From Phoronis australis (lineage: Eukaryota; Phoronida; Phoronidae): a stretch of DNA of 31,396 bases. Both the position numbers and the translations under genes were made by a program. Below are positions 20,763 to 29,106 of the stretch, one piece after another. How positions within the stretch are numbered: the first letter of the stretch is position 1; each line of letters starts with the position of its first letter. Below the pieces are notes generated by a model. The model made no database searches. It was not told the origin of the DNA and saw only the letters and a program-made list of their open reading frames with translations. The stretch spans positions 1-31,396 of the forward strand of contig NMRA01001280.1 of assembly GCA_002633005.1 (NCBI GenBank). The letters are read 5' to 3'.

Positions 20763-21635
20763 ATGTACCGGAAGAGGTCGTTTGGTGCAAAGGTCATGTA
20801 ATTTTCAAAATGCTACTCCTCCTTCAGTTTTAAAGCTACTTTTTCAAATTCGGTGCACAGGTGTAAGTCAACATGACAACTTAAAAAATTACTTTTCTAA
20901 GTAATCGGGTCATCCAATCAGGTGAAATAGGTCAAAGGTCATTACGTGCAAACTAGAATTTTGAGCTAGACACTTCAAATTGACAGGTCTGATTGCCACA
21001 GGTAAATCAAATCGGAATCCAAAGTTTCAGGTCATTTAGTGCAAACATGGGGTCATTAGGTGCATTTTTCTTCTGAAAATTTGACCTTTTCAATCAGCAA
21101 GTATTCTGATGTGTCAACCGTTAGACAACTGTGATTCTCAGCGTTAAACACATTTTCCATGGGCTTTGCAACAATACTCCTAAAGATGCTTAAAATGCAC
21201 CGGATAAGGTCAATTAGTGCAAAGGTCATGAAACGTTCAAAATGTTATATCTCTTACGTTTTTCAAGGAATTCTTTTCAATTTCAGCACACTGGTGTAAG
21301 ACAACAAGCCAATTGAATACCTTACTTTACTTCGCAATAGGCCTAACCAATCAGAAAAAATAGTTCAAAGGTCATTGAGTGCAAACTAAAATTTTGAGCT
21401 AGAGAGTTCAGAATTACGTATCTGTTTACTAAGTGCGATTGAGTTTGAATTCTAAATTTTCAGGTTATTTGGTGCACCCATGGGGTCATTAGGTGCATTT
21501 TCTTCTGAAAGTTTGACCACTTCATTCATCTTGTATTCTGAAGTGCTTAAAGTAAAACATGTGTGATTATTAGCATCAACCACACTTTTAATTGAGTTTA
21601 CAATTGTTCCCTGATCGGGGTTCATAATGCATCGG
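20763..21635 (+). repeat. Monomers of about 431 bp, unit A
   Basis: The block (A/T)TG(C/T)A(C/T)CGGA(A/T)(A/G)AGG occurs at about 20763, 21195 and 21627, a period of about 431. Between them run GGTCAAAGGTCATT..GTGCA, AAATTTTGAGCTAGA, TTTCAGGT.ATTTGGTGCA, GGGGTCATTAGGTGCATTTT and GTATTCTGA.GTG in the same order. The last monomer is cut short by the terminal hairpin. Confidence 0.75.
20929..20941 (+). promoter_or_regulatory. DR1 nuclear-receptor-type site
   Basis: AGGTCAAAGGTCA is two AGGTCA half-sites with a one-base spacer, the DR1 arrangement bound by HNF4 and RXR heterodimers. The same site is at 22132-22144 and 22561-22573. A one-mismatch version (AGTTCAAAGGTCA) is at 21362-21374. Confidence 0.5.
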
Positions 21636-21783
21636 AAGAGGCCAGATTAGTGGAAAGGTCATCAAAATATTAACATGTAATTTCTCCTACAATTTTAAAG
21701 AATTCCTTTTCATGTTGATAAACGGGTTGCTGTCAGTAACTTTCCAAAACAATTCTTGTAATGCGCACACGCAGAGTCCATTA

Positions 21784-21812
21784 TTGTCACGCCGTGACAA
21801 TAATCTTTCTAG
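21784..21812 (+). repeat. Terminal hairpin and CTAG of unit A
   Basis: A perfect 11-bp stem, ATTATTGTCAC with GTGACAATAAT around loop GCC, is followed by CTTT and CTAG at 21809-21812. It is preceded by CACGCAGAGTCC. Confidence 0.8.
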
Positions 21813-22131
21813 TTCTTCTTATTCTTATTCTTATTCTTCTTATTCTTCTTCCGACCAACTTTGAGGCTTAATAACTCCAAATTGGGTGCAGGTACGGTCT
21901 TTAAATTCAGCACATGACCATTGAGAGTATATAAATTTTGATTTGTTATATAATCATATTCCATTTTGCACCGGAATGGGTCGTTTGGTGCGAAGGTCAT
22001 ATAATTTTCAAAATGCTACTCCTCGTTCAGTTTTAAAGCTATCTTTTTCAAATTCGGTACACAGGTATATGTCAACATGACAATTAAAAAATTACTTTTC
22101 TAAGTAATCAGGCCATCCAATCAGGTGAAAT

Positions 22132-22144
22132 AGGTCAAAGGTCA
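22132..22144 (+). promoter_or_regulatory. DR1 nuclear-receptor-type site
   Basis: Perfect DR1, in the position of unit B that corresponds to 20929-20941 of unit A. Confidence 0.5.
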
Positions 22145-22560
22145 TTAGGTGCAAACTAAAATTTTGAGCTAGACACTTCAAATTGACAGGTCTGATTGTC
22201 ACAGGTAAATCAAATCGGAATCCAAAGTTTCAGGTCATTTAGTGCAAACAAGGGGTCATTAGGTGCATTTTTCTTCTGAAAATTTGACTTTCAATCAGCA
22301 AGTATTCTGATGTGTCAACCGTTAGACAACTGTGATTCACAGCGTTAAACACATTTTCCATGGGCTTTGAAATAATTTTCCTAAAGATGCTTAAAATGCA
22401 CCGGATAATGTCAATTAGTGCAAATGTCATCTAACTTTCAAAATGTTATATCTTAGGTTTTTCAAGAAATTCTTTTCAATTTCAGCACACTAGTGTAAGT
22501 CAACATGCCAATGGAACAACCTACTTAACTACGCAATAGGCCTAACCAATAAGAAGAAAT

Positions 22561-22573
22561 AGGTCAAAGGTCA
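22561..22573 (+). promoter_or_regulatory. DR1 nuclear-receptor-type site
   Basis: Perfect DR1, one monomer downstream of 22132-22144. The corresponding place in unit A (21362-21374) has one mismatch. Confidence 0.5.
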
Positions 22574-22979
22574 TTGAGTGCAAAATCAAAATTTTGAGCT
22601 AGAGACTTCAAAATTACATATCTGTTTACTAAATGCGATTGAGTTTGAATTTTTAATTTTGGGGTCATTTGGTGCACCCATGTTGTCATTAGGTGCATTT
22701 TTTTCTGAAAGTTTGACCAATTCATTCATGTTGTATTCTGAAGTGCTTAAAGTAAACCATCTGTGATTCTTAGCATTCACCACACTTTAAATTGGTTTTA
22801 CAATTATTCCCTCATCGGGGTTCATAATGCACCGGAAGAGGTCAGTTAGTGGAAAGGTCATCAAAATATTAACATGTAATTTCTCCTACAATTTTAAAGA
22901 ATTCCTTTTCATATTGGTAACCGGGTTGCTGTCAGTAACTTCCCATAACAATTCCTTTAATACGCACGCACAGAGTCCA

Positions 22980-23011
22980 TTATTGTCACGCCGTGACAAT
23001 AATCTTTCTAG
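22980..23011 (+). repeat. Terminal hairpin and CTAG of unit B
   Basis: The stem, loop and CTTTCTAG are identical to unit A (CTAG at 23008-23011). Conservation of the stem while the monomers have diverged suggests the hairpin matters for mobility or is homogenised. Confidence 0.8.
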
Positions 23012-23014
23012 TGT

Positions 23015-23445
23015 TGAGTTTATCCTACGTATTTGATGGAACATTTTCAACATGTTACTAGCTAAATGATATTGTTGGTGGTGCAGTCAGAATAATGTTT
23101 TATTTCGAAGTTTTCATTGGTTTGGGAAGATTGGAAAAAAGTACTGTCGTTGATAAATTTACACATTTTACATCTAGATTCGTTACATTGTGTGTTGCCA
23201 ATAGGTTTTTATCGTCCATATTTGCTCTAACTAAATAATTCTTTAGACTTTTTTTCTCCAAGAATTCATAGGTGGATGAGGAAATAGGTTTTCATTTGAG
23301 GAGAAAGTGCAGAGTGGAAACATGTTTTCTGAAGACGTGGCTAATTCCATTTAAATATGGATTGAACATAGTTATAGAAGGTATTCTATTATTAGTATTG
23401 TTTTTTGTTTTAGTTCTTAAAGATTCATTTCTTGTCAGTGATTGA
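23015..23445 (-). pseudogene. Penelope-like element, linker, cysteine cluster and start of GIY-YIG
   Basis: Reading leftwards, one frame gives NNRIPSITMFNPYLNGISHV and FRKHVSTLHF. A second gives KSLKNYLVRANMD. A third gives CNESRCKMCKF, then FEIKHYSDCTTNNII, a stop, LVTC, a second stop and KCSIKYVG. The order NP.L, K.L...LVRA, C-x4-C-x2-C, and I-Y-L..C..C...YVG is that of the region between reverse transcriptase and endonuclease in Penelope-like elements, ending in the first half of the GIY-YIG motif. It has three stops and at least two frame changes. The reverse transcriptase itself is not seen in the window. Confidence 0.75.
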
Positions 23446-23473
23446 GCGGACTTTTTCAAACTGTGTGTGTATA

Positions 23474-23555
23474 AGAGGTGAGTAGAGGTGAGTAGAGGCG
23501 AGCAGCAGAGGTGAGCATTGGTGAGGAGGGGTGAGCAGAGGTGAGCAGAGGTGAG
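23474..23555 (+). repeat. Minisatellite, unit GAGGTGAGCA
   Basis: About seven imperfect units of 10-12 bases (AGAGGTGAGTAG, AGAGGTGAGCAG and variants) in a row. Confidence 0.8.
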
Positions 23556-23703
23556 TTTCTGGAGGGCACAATTCAGAGTGAACTTTGTCTGTCATTGGGC
23601 ATTTAGTGATCAGTGACATGTATTGAATCACATGGTTGTGGTACAAACCGTGAATAATACGCTTACAAAGAAGTTACTCATTTCTAGAGATATGCCCGAA
23701 TTT

Positions 23704-23913
23704 TTATCGCTCGTCCGTCTGAGCGGCTTTTATCAGAATTAAAGAGAGTGCAGCGCCGCAGTCGGGTACTGCTGTGATGACTGCGTTGTCTGGTGCAAGG
23801 AAGACCCAATTAAATGGAATTATCCGACTATAAACTGTATTAAACATCTCTGCCGGTACATAATGGCGAATTTTCAAATGCATTAACCAAACGAACATCA
23901 CGGTGGTATTCAG
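23704..23913 (-). CDS. Possible terminal exon, unidentified
   Basis: On the minus strand a strong acceptor (a run of twelve T, then CAG) ends at 23914. It is followed by 69 codons starting LNTTVMFVWLMH, passing FNWVFLAPDNAVITAVPDCG, and ending in TDER and a stop. The frame is phase 0 at the acceptor and contains a hydrophobic stretch. No family was recognised and no upstream exon was found before the retroelement region at 24610. It may be a chance frame. Confidence 0.22.
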   Translation of the reverse strand: MNTTVMFVWLMHLKIRHYVPAEMFNTVYSRIIPFNWVFLAPDNAVITAVPDCGAALSLILIKAAQTDER

Positions 23914-24294
23914 CTGAAAAAAAAAAAACAACCAAGCAAGGTTTTCGATTTTTAAAATCGATGAAATAATAAGCTAAAAACTAAAAACATTGGGTACAAT
24001 TGAAGATAAACGACCGTGTGTATTGATATACTCGGTAGATTTACAAACGTTGATCAGAGTTAACAATATCACATGGATTATTTATTTAATATTCTTTCAA
24101 CCTGTTTTAACTAGATTTTAGACTAGGAAACAGTTGCATTTAATTTTTGCTAACTCTTCATTTTTTATGACTGACAAACAGTTATGAGAATAGTTATGTA
24201 GCCAGTGCAACCGAAATTGTCCAGAAATTCCAAATCTTCAGTTTGGCTATCACCATCATTTGTACTTTTGTATACATATTATGATTTGAGTTCT

Positions 24295-24320
24295 AATAAA
24301 GATTAAACTTGAACTTGATC
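24295..24320 (+). repeat. LINE-like 3' tail with polyadenylation-type signal
   Basis: AATAAAGATTAAACTTGAAC followed by TTGATC. A signal followed by short TTGAAC repeats is typical of the 3' ends of CR1/L2-type LINEs in invertebrates. No coding part of such an element was identified upstream. Confidence 0.35.
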
Positions 24321-24609
24321 GCTGTGACATGTTTAGCGTAGCTGTAATCTGGAAAGTTCAGTTAACTTAACTAATTAAGCGCTGACAATCAAAATCTACC
24401 AGTGTTTTGGTACTCCAAGTTTAAAAATAAAATAAAAAGATATCAACCCGTTCCCGGTAAAAAAACAGGTAGACAGGAGTATTAAAACCGGTATGAAACA
24501 TATCGTTCCTTTGGGAAGTGGTCCTCGGTCAAGATAAACACATCAAATTAACTTTTTAGTCATTTTGTAATATTTAAAATGTACCAAGTCCAGATCACTA
24601 ATTGTCAAC

Positions 24610-26292
24610 AAAAGCGTGTTGCTCAAGAGAAAGGCGTTTTCGATAACAGGTTGCAGAATTCCAACAATCAGTCAAGTGCCTCGGCAAGTACTATGATAGC
24701 AAACTACGAGACACATCCCGTGTTAATCATGTGAATGCCCAGTTCAAGGTGTGACTGGAGAAGATCGACAAAGACGGCATACTCGGAAGATTCAAGCTCT
24801 GGTGCTACCAGTTCATCTTGCTCCCGAAAACTATGTGGCCACTGTTGATCTACAACTTCAGGTCATCTTAGGAAGAAGAAATGAAAAGAGCAGCAAGCCG
24901 ATTCATTCGAATTAAGGTAGCTTGGTCTACCTGCGTCATTCAGCAACGTCGGGCTGTACTGCAAGCCGTCAAAACTTGTCCTCCCAGTCTCATCTGTGGT
25001 GGAAGAATATAAAGTTTCCCAAGTGCGAGCCAATATCACTGTGCGGACTACATCTGACCAGGCCATCAGTGGATGCAGCAGCCAGTCACGCACCGGCAGA
25101 AAATGGTCCACCACATCGACGACGAGCGAAGCAGAAAGTCGGCTGAGCCACAAGCAATTAATAGGAACAGCTTGCCAGAGTAGGCAAGAACTGCGCTACA
25201 AGACCGGGAAGCTAGCAAGGAAAAGTTTTAAAGACCCAGACAGAGATAGAATATTGAGGGAAGTTAGGTTGTCGGAGAACAAAGAAAGGTATGCCACGAG
25301 CGAAGCAGAAAGTCGGCTGAGCCACAAGCAATTAATAGGAACAGCTTGCCAGAGTAGGCAAGAACTGCGCTACAAGACCGGGAAGCCAGCAAGGAAAAGT
25401 TTTAAAGACCCAGACAGAGATAGAATATTGAGGGAAGTTAGGTTGTCGGAGAACAAAGAAAGGTATGCCCGAGTTTGGGAACAACAACGCAAGCTATAAT
25501 ACTACACCGAGCAGTCCAGATGGGTCAGCAGGTGGCGTGGACAAAGTGGGACAAAGACTTGAAAAGGGAAATAAAGTGGGCGGATTTGTGGAAGATGTCT
25601 CATTTGAAACCAAATTCCTCGTCAAATCTGTTTATGATGCACTGCCTAATCCCAGCAACCTTGCTACTTGGGGCCTTACTGACGACCCAACTTGTATTCA
25701 ATATGGACGCAGGTGTACTTTAGAACACATCCTATCATCTTGCAGCGCGTCTTTGGGATCAGGAAGGTACATCTCCCGACACAACAAGGTACTGAAAGTC
25801 TTCGCAAGGGTGTTGGTTGATGAAGTCAAGAGCAAACCAAAGTCGAGAAGCCACCTGATGGAATTCATCAGTTTTAGAAGAAGTGGCGATGAGGCAAGGC
25901 ATCCTGCACACAACCAACGACTGGAAAGTGTGGGTTGATCTTGCCGGTCACCAGTCATTCTTCCCACAGCACGTTGTTCAGACTACCCAGCGCCCTGATT
26001 TGTTCATTTATTCGGACAGTTCTCGCCAGGTCATCCTGATCGAACTCAGAGTAGGGTCCCGGTGGAAGAGGCACATGAGCGGAAGAACCTGACGTATGCA
26101 GACCTGGAGAATGACTGCTACGTAAACGGCTGGAGGTGTTGGAGTTTTTCTGTGGAGGTTGGCTGCCGGGGTTTTCCGGCCAGTTCAGTCACTGCTATGG
26201 CTAAGTCTCTAGGTGTCTCTGTGACAGGAAAGAAGGTTCTTTTACGCGATGTGGCCACCGAAACCGAACAGCATCTTGTTGGGTTTGGATGA
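24610..26292 (+). pseudogene. Non-LTR retrotransposon, broken 3' half of ORF
   Basis: In order: KAFSITGCRIPTIS; VKCLGKYYDSKLRDT (after a frame change); GRFKLWCYQFILLP; a frame with VVEEYKVSQVRANI, TGRKWS and EAESRLSHK..G; WADLWKM; then VYDALPNPSNLATWGLTDDP with a knuckle-like C-x2-Y-x7-H-x4-C; a YISRHNKVL block; RPDLFIYSDS and ILIEL; EEAHERK; and VEVGCRGFPASS. This follows the post-reverse-transcriptase part of a widespread invertebrate non-LTR family. The layout knuckle, then RPD...IEL, resembles R2-type restriction-like endonucleases, but I did not confirm the clade. Several frameshifts and stops, and Tyr in place of the second knuckle Cys, make it dead. The reverse transcriptase core (YxDD) is absent, as in a 5'-truncated copy. 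Confidence 0.8.
25122..25469 (+). repeat. In-frame 174-bp tandem duplication in the retroelement
   Basis: 25122-25295 and 25296-25469 differ at one base by eye (gcTagc against gcCagc, Leu to Pro). The unit is 58 codons, from the SEAESRLSHK block to NKERYA. Frame is kept, unlike the rest of the copy, so the duplication is recent and fell by chance in frame, or it was present before decay. Confidence 0.9.
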
Positions 26293-26321
26293 ATCACCAA
26301 CAGTAATACCATCAAAAACTG

Positions 26322-26345
26322 TCACGCAGAGTCTGATCAACTCTG
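26322..26345 (+). repeat. Hairpin after the retroelement ORF
   Basis: CAGAGT-ctgatca-ACTCTG directly follows TCACG. The string TCACGCAGAGTC also opens the hairpin segments at 10863 and 17985 and, almost unchanged, precedes the hairpins of units A and B. Confidence 0.5.
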
Positions 26346-26972
26346 TTGTCTTGGTTTAGAGACGAAGCCATTAACGATATTAGGAGACCAACTGAAGATG
26401 ACGGTTGAGCACAGTTCCACCAAGTAGTTGCAGGCTATGATCTCTGTGCAAATGCCAGAGAAAATCAGTTTGGGTGTTGTTGAGACAGTAGTTCTAGCTA
26501 TTACCTTTCCATTTCATTAGGTCAGATCTACATCAATACAAAGGGCGAGCTGAATAGGCATCATAAAAATTGTCTGGGGCTGATGGAATCTGACCGATTA
26601 TCAGTGTAAGCGAGAACTTCTCCACATGCAATTGCTGAATTACATGAGCAGATGAAAGCAGACAATAAGAGAGCTGGACTATGAAAACATTGGTTTGCTA
26701 CCGTCAAACTGATAACGACACGACTGTATCGGCCTGGCAGATCAGTTAGTCGGGATACTTCTTCCACTGCGCGGGTGCGTAACGACAACTTCTGGTGTCA
26801 AGTGTCCAGATAATGGGGGTTTGTTCGGAAAATTTCTTCTTAAAAGACCTCTCAGAGTCAATTTTTGTCTCAAATTAAGTTTTGTGGAACATTTATCATT
26901 TACAAAAACGAACAAGGTGTTGGCGAACTATGCATCTATTAACAGTATCCGTTTACAAGCCCCCCTTTTCCG
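26346..26972. other. Non-coding stretch
   Basis: This may include the 3' untranslated region of the retroelement. No poly(A) or microsatellite tail is clear. Nothing else is recognised. Confidence 0.35.
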
Positions 26973-27052
26973 AATAAACGCCCGGGCGCTTATTTGGTGT
27001 TACTAGAACACCTGAAAATTTTCATTTTCCGAATACACGCCCATGAGCTTAT
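26973..27052. repeat. Palindromic repeat AATAAACGCCCGGGCG and partial second copy
   Basis: AATAA-ac-GCCCGGGC-gc-TTATT at 26973-26994 is a near-perfect 22-bp palindrome. The preceding TTTTCCGAATA is repeated at about 27028-27039 followed by CACGCCCATGAGCTTAT, a diverged second copy. It is likely an element end or a simple repeat family. Confidence 0.5.
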
Positions 27053-27486
27053 CTACGGAAAATCCCAGTACTTTTATTTATTTGTACGTCTTTGGTAGCA
27101 CTGAACAGTTAGAGTGTAGCCATAGGACATTTTCTAGTCTAGTCCGTAGAATTTAAATACAGGCCGTGTGTCAAGTTTGGTGGGTGGTTTGAGCAATTTG
27201 TTGAAAAAAATGCCAGGAAACTGATTTACTTTTCTTTTTGAATGAGAAAAGCCAAGTTTTTAGCCGTGACCCACTTTCCATGCAAAATGGTGGCTCAGCC
27301 GTTTGTTTTCAACCGCTGTCGCCTTGAGAAAACGGGTGCGATTTCAGGTGGCTGTTAGACGGATCGGAATTGCCAAAAAAGTAGCTAGTAAGGGGCGTAC
27401 CATGACCACATTTTTAGAATCTAGAGAGAACAAGCATTCTGAATCTGTGGTCAGATTTTTCCTAGCACTTGCAGAGAATTAGTAAA

Positions 27487-27710
27487 CAGTGGCAGATCTA
27501 CGTTTTCAGTAAGGAAGGGGGTTAGGATTTGAGCGCATCCGAGGCGCGTAGCGCCGAGCGGAAGGAAGGTCGGGAGGCCGGGTTTCCCTCCTCCCGTGTA
27601 AGATTTTTATGGTTTTTAGTAACTGATTTCGTTTTTCTGGCGAAAAATTTTCAACTTTTATTTTTGATCCTGTCCCGAGGGGGGTTGAACCCCCTGTAGA
27701 TCCACCTCTG
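27487..27710. mobile_element. hAT-like MITE with 5-bp target duplication
   Basis: The ends are CAGTGGCAGATCTACG and, from the right, CAGAGGTGGATCTACA. Flanks are GTAAA at 27482-27486 and GTAAA at 27711-27715. Length 224 bp, non-coding. The interior GGCGCGTAGCGCCGAG followed by GGTCGGGAGG has a counterpart in the 30198-30973 element. CAG-type ends fit hAT elements, and a group of hATs makes 5-bp rather than 8-bp duplications. Confidence 0.8.
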
Positions 27711-27715
27711 GTAAA

Positions 27716-27980
27716 TTTGGGGAGATAGTTGTCACATTTGGGGTTTTTGGTCCTATTTGTGTGTGCCGGTATTTTGCCCGATAGCCGATTAAAAAGCTGT
27801 AGCAGAATTAAGTTTCAGTGATCATGAGTAGTGCTTTTGAGTTGGGAACCCCAAAAAAATGTTTTTTTCTTACTCTCGATAAGGACGTGAGGTAAGGACT
27901 TGTCTCCACTTGGCTGTGTGTCGGCAGCCAAAACCTTGTAATACTAGAACTGTAGTGCAAAGAGATAAATATAACTAGAG
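27716..27980. other. Short non-coding stretch
   Basis: No gene recognised between the MITE and the promoter-like segment. Confidence 0.35.
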
Positions 27981-27985
27981 TTGAA

Positions 27986-28025
27986 GTCACGTGGTTTTCG
28001 CTGAGCGGAGTGGTCCGCCATCTTG
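27986..28025. promoter_or_regulatory. Promoter-like pair: CACGTG E-box and YY1 site
   Basis: GTCACGTG (27986-27993), a USF/MITF-type E-box, lies 21 bases from CCGCCATCTTG (28015-28025), the strong YY1 consensus that often sits at transcription or translation starts. On the minus strand the YY1 site reads CAAGATGGCGG, with an ATG in good context opening MADHSAQRKPRDF. On the plus strand ATG follows at about 28036. No downstream exon could be tied to either. Confidence 0.35.
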
Positions 28026-28045
28026 CTGATGACCATGTTAGTGGA

Positions 28046-29080
28046 GATGCGTGTGTACTGTGCAGTATCTAGGAACCAATGTTGGTAGCAACACAAGATT
28101 TTAAGTAAAAGCTCATAGCTTTTTTGTTAGTATCATCAAGTGCAAACTACGACTTTTTGAAAATCATCCAAGAAAATCATTTCATGCTTGAGCACAGAAT
28201 TAAAGGGTCATTAATTATAGCAGAAAACATAAAAAATAAAAAAAATAAAGTTTGATTTCTAGTATAAAAATTAGACCCAGAATCAATGATATAATTCAGG
28301 TTTTTGTCATTCGAGGTTTAAAAATTGAAACTGAATTAAAATGATTTTGTGGGTGAGAATCCCATCTCAACTTAATTTGGTCCCTATAACACCCACATAA
28401 GTCAATGTTTCATGGTCTTTTACTTGACTTTCGTTGTAATTGTCTTTAAGGGTTTAGTAACCAAGATATCTGTTGTTTTCTAGCAACAAAGAAACACAAA
28501 AAATGACTACAAGATTAATAGTTGTGCATTGTTACAGATTGGACACCAATTCGAAGATTTATTAATGTAGCCAGGTTACTAAGAATAGAACAGTATCGAA
28601 GGAAGGGATAGCTCAGGAATGATACACCACAATGTTGTAATGAGACGTAGATGGGTTGCTTCGGTAGATTTCAAGTGATGGGAAAAATGTTCTGTAGCCT
28701 GGCGAGCTTTTAAAATCTGCAACTGCCTTACTCGAGGAAAACCATTATTTTTGTATTCTGTCCTTTTTATGGTCTTCTGATACAGTGTATTAATGCCTGG
28801 GTGTGTAGGACAGGGCAGGTAGAGTTTATGACCATTGAGTTTTGTCATTTTATTTATTTAGTGGCGGGGTGTTGTCAATATAAATGTACTAGTAACATAA
28901 TTGTGCCAGTAAATGTCGGATTCAACTGAATTGAGGGATTAACTTAGAGTTGGTTGAAATCTGACTTCTTTGAAGTGGAGTGCATGCATGGTACCAGTAC
29001 GGTACAGTAACTTTGTACCTGCTAGACATTTCCCTTTTACTGTCACGGTGTGATTTTACTGCGCGATGATGATATTTTGA
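28046..29080. other. Unassigned stretch
   Basis: An 89-codon minus-strand frame at 28579-28848 (HKLYLPCPTHPGINTLYQKT) looks moderately coding-like but is not recognised. No RNA gene seen. Confidence 0.3.
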
Positions 29081-29102
29081 AATAAATATATTTTGAAATA
29101 AA
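29081..29102 (+). terminator. Two AATAAA polyadenylation-type signals
   Basis: AATAAA at 29081-29086 and 29097-29102, within a direct repeat of ATATTTTGAAATAAA. They could end a plus-strand transcript from the promoter-like segment at 27986-28025, but no coding exon links them. Confidence 0.3.
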
Positions 29103-29106
29103 CCAA

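Larger units (their letters stand above)
21966..22835 (+). repeat. Monomers of about 431 bp, unit B
   Basis: The same block recurs at about 21966, 22397 and 22827. Unit B aligns with unit A along its whole length with moderate divergence, so the tandem arrangement is not very recent. Confidence 0.75.
20610..23014 (+). mobile_element. Two tandem 1.2-kb hairpin-ended units inserted in the Penelope-like ORF
   Basis: Unit A is 20610-21813 and unit B 21814-23014. Each starts TCTTC plus a TTCTTA microsatellite and CTTCCGACCAACTTTGAGG. Each then runs through monomers of about 431 bp and ends in ATTATTGTCAC-gcc-GTGACAATAAT followed by CTTTCTAGT. The insertion is flanked by TGGGTTT (20603-20609) and TGAGTTT (23015-23021). 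Read on the plus strand, TC...hairpin...CTAG resembles Helitron or Helentron ends, but these do not normally make target duplications. Read on the minus strand, it starts with the hairpin and ends in an AAGAAT-type microsatellite tail with a 7-bp duplication, as some non-LTR or SINE-like elements do. No transposition protein is encoded; the small MTFAPND-type frames are conserved only because the DNA is repeated. Confidence 0.75.

Noticed and set aside
20597-22000. Conserved minus-strand frames beginning MTFAPND as genes
   Set aside because: They recur only because the repeat units are duplicated. They run into the microsatellite, have no domain, and differ in length and end.
28579-28848. 89-codon minus-strand frame
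   Set aside because: Moderately coding-like, but no family match, no clear exon borders and no link to the promoter-like segment could be shown.
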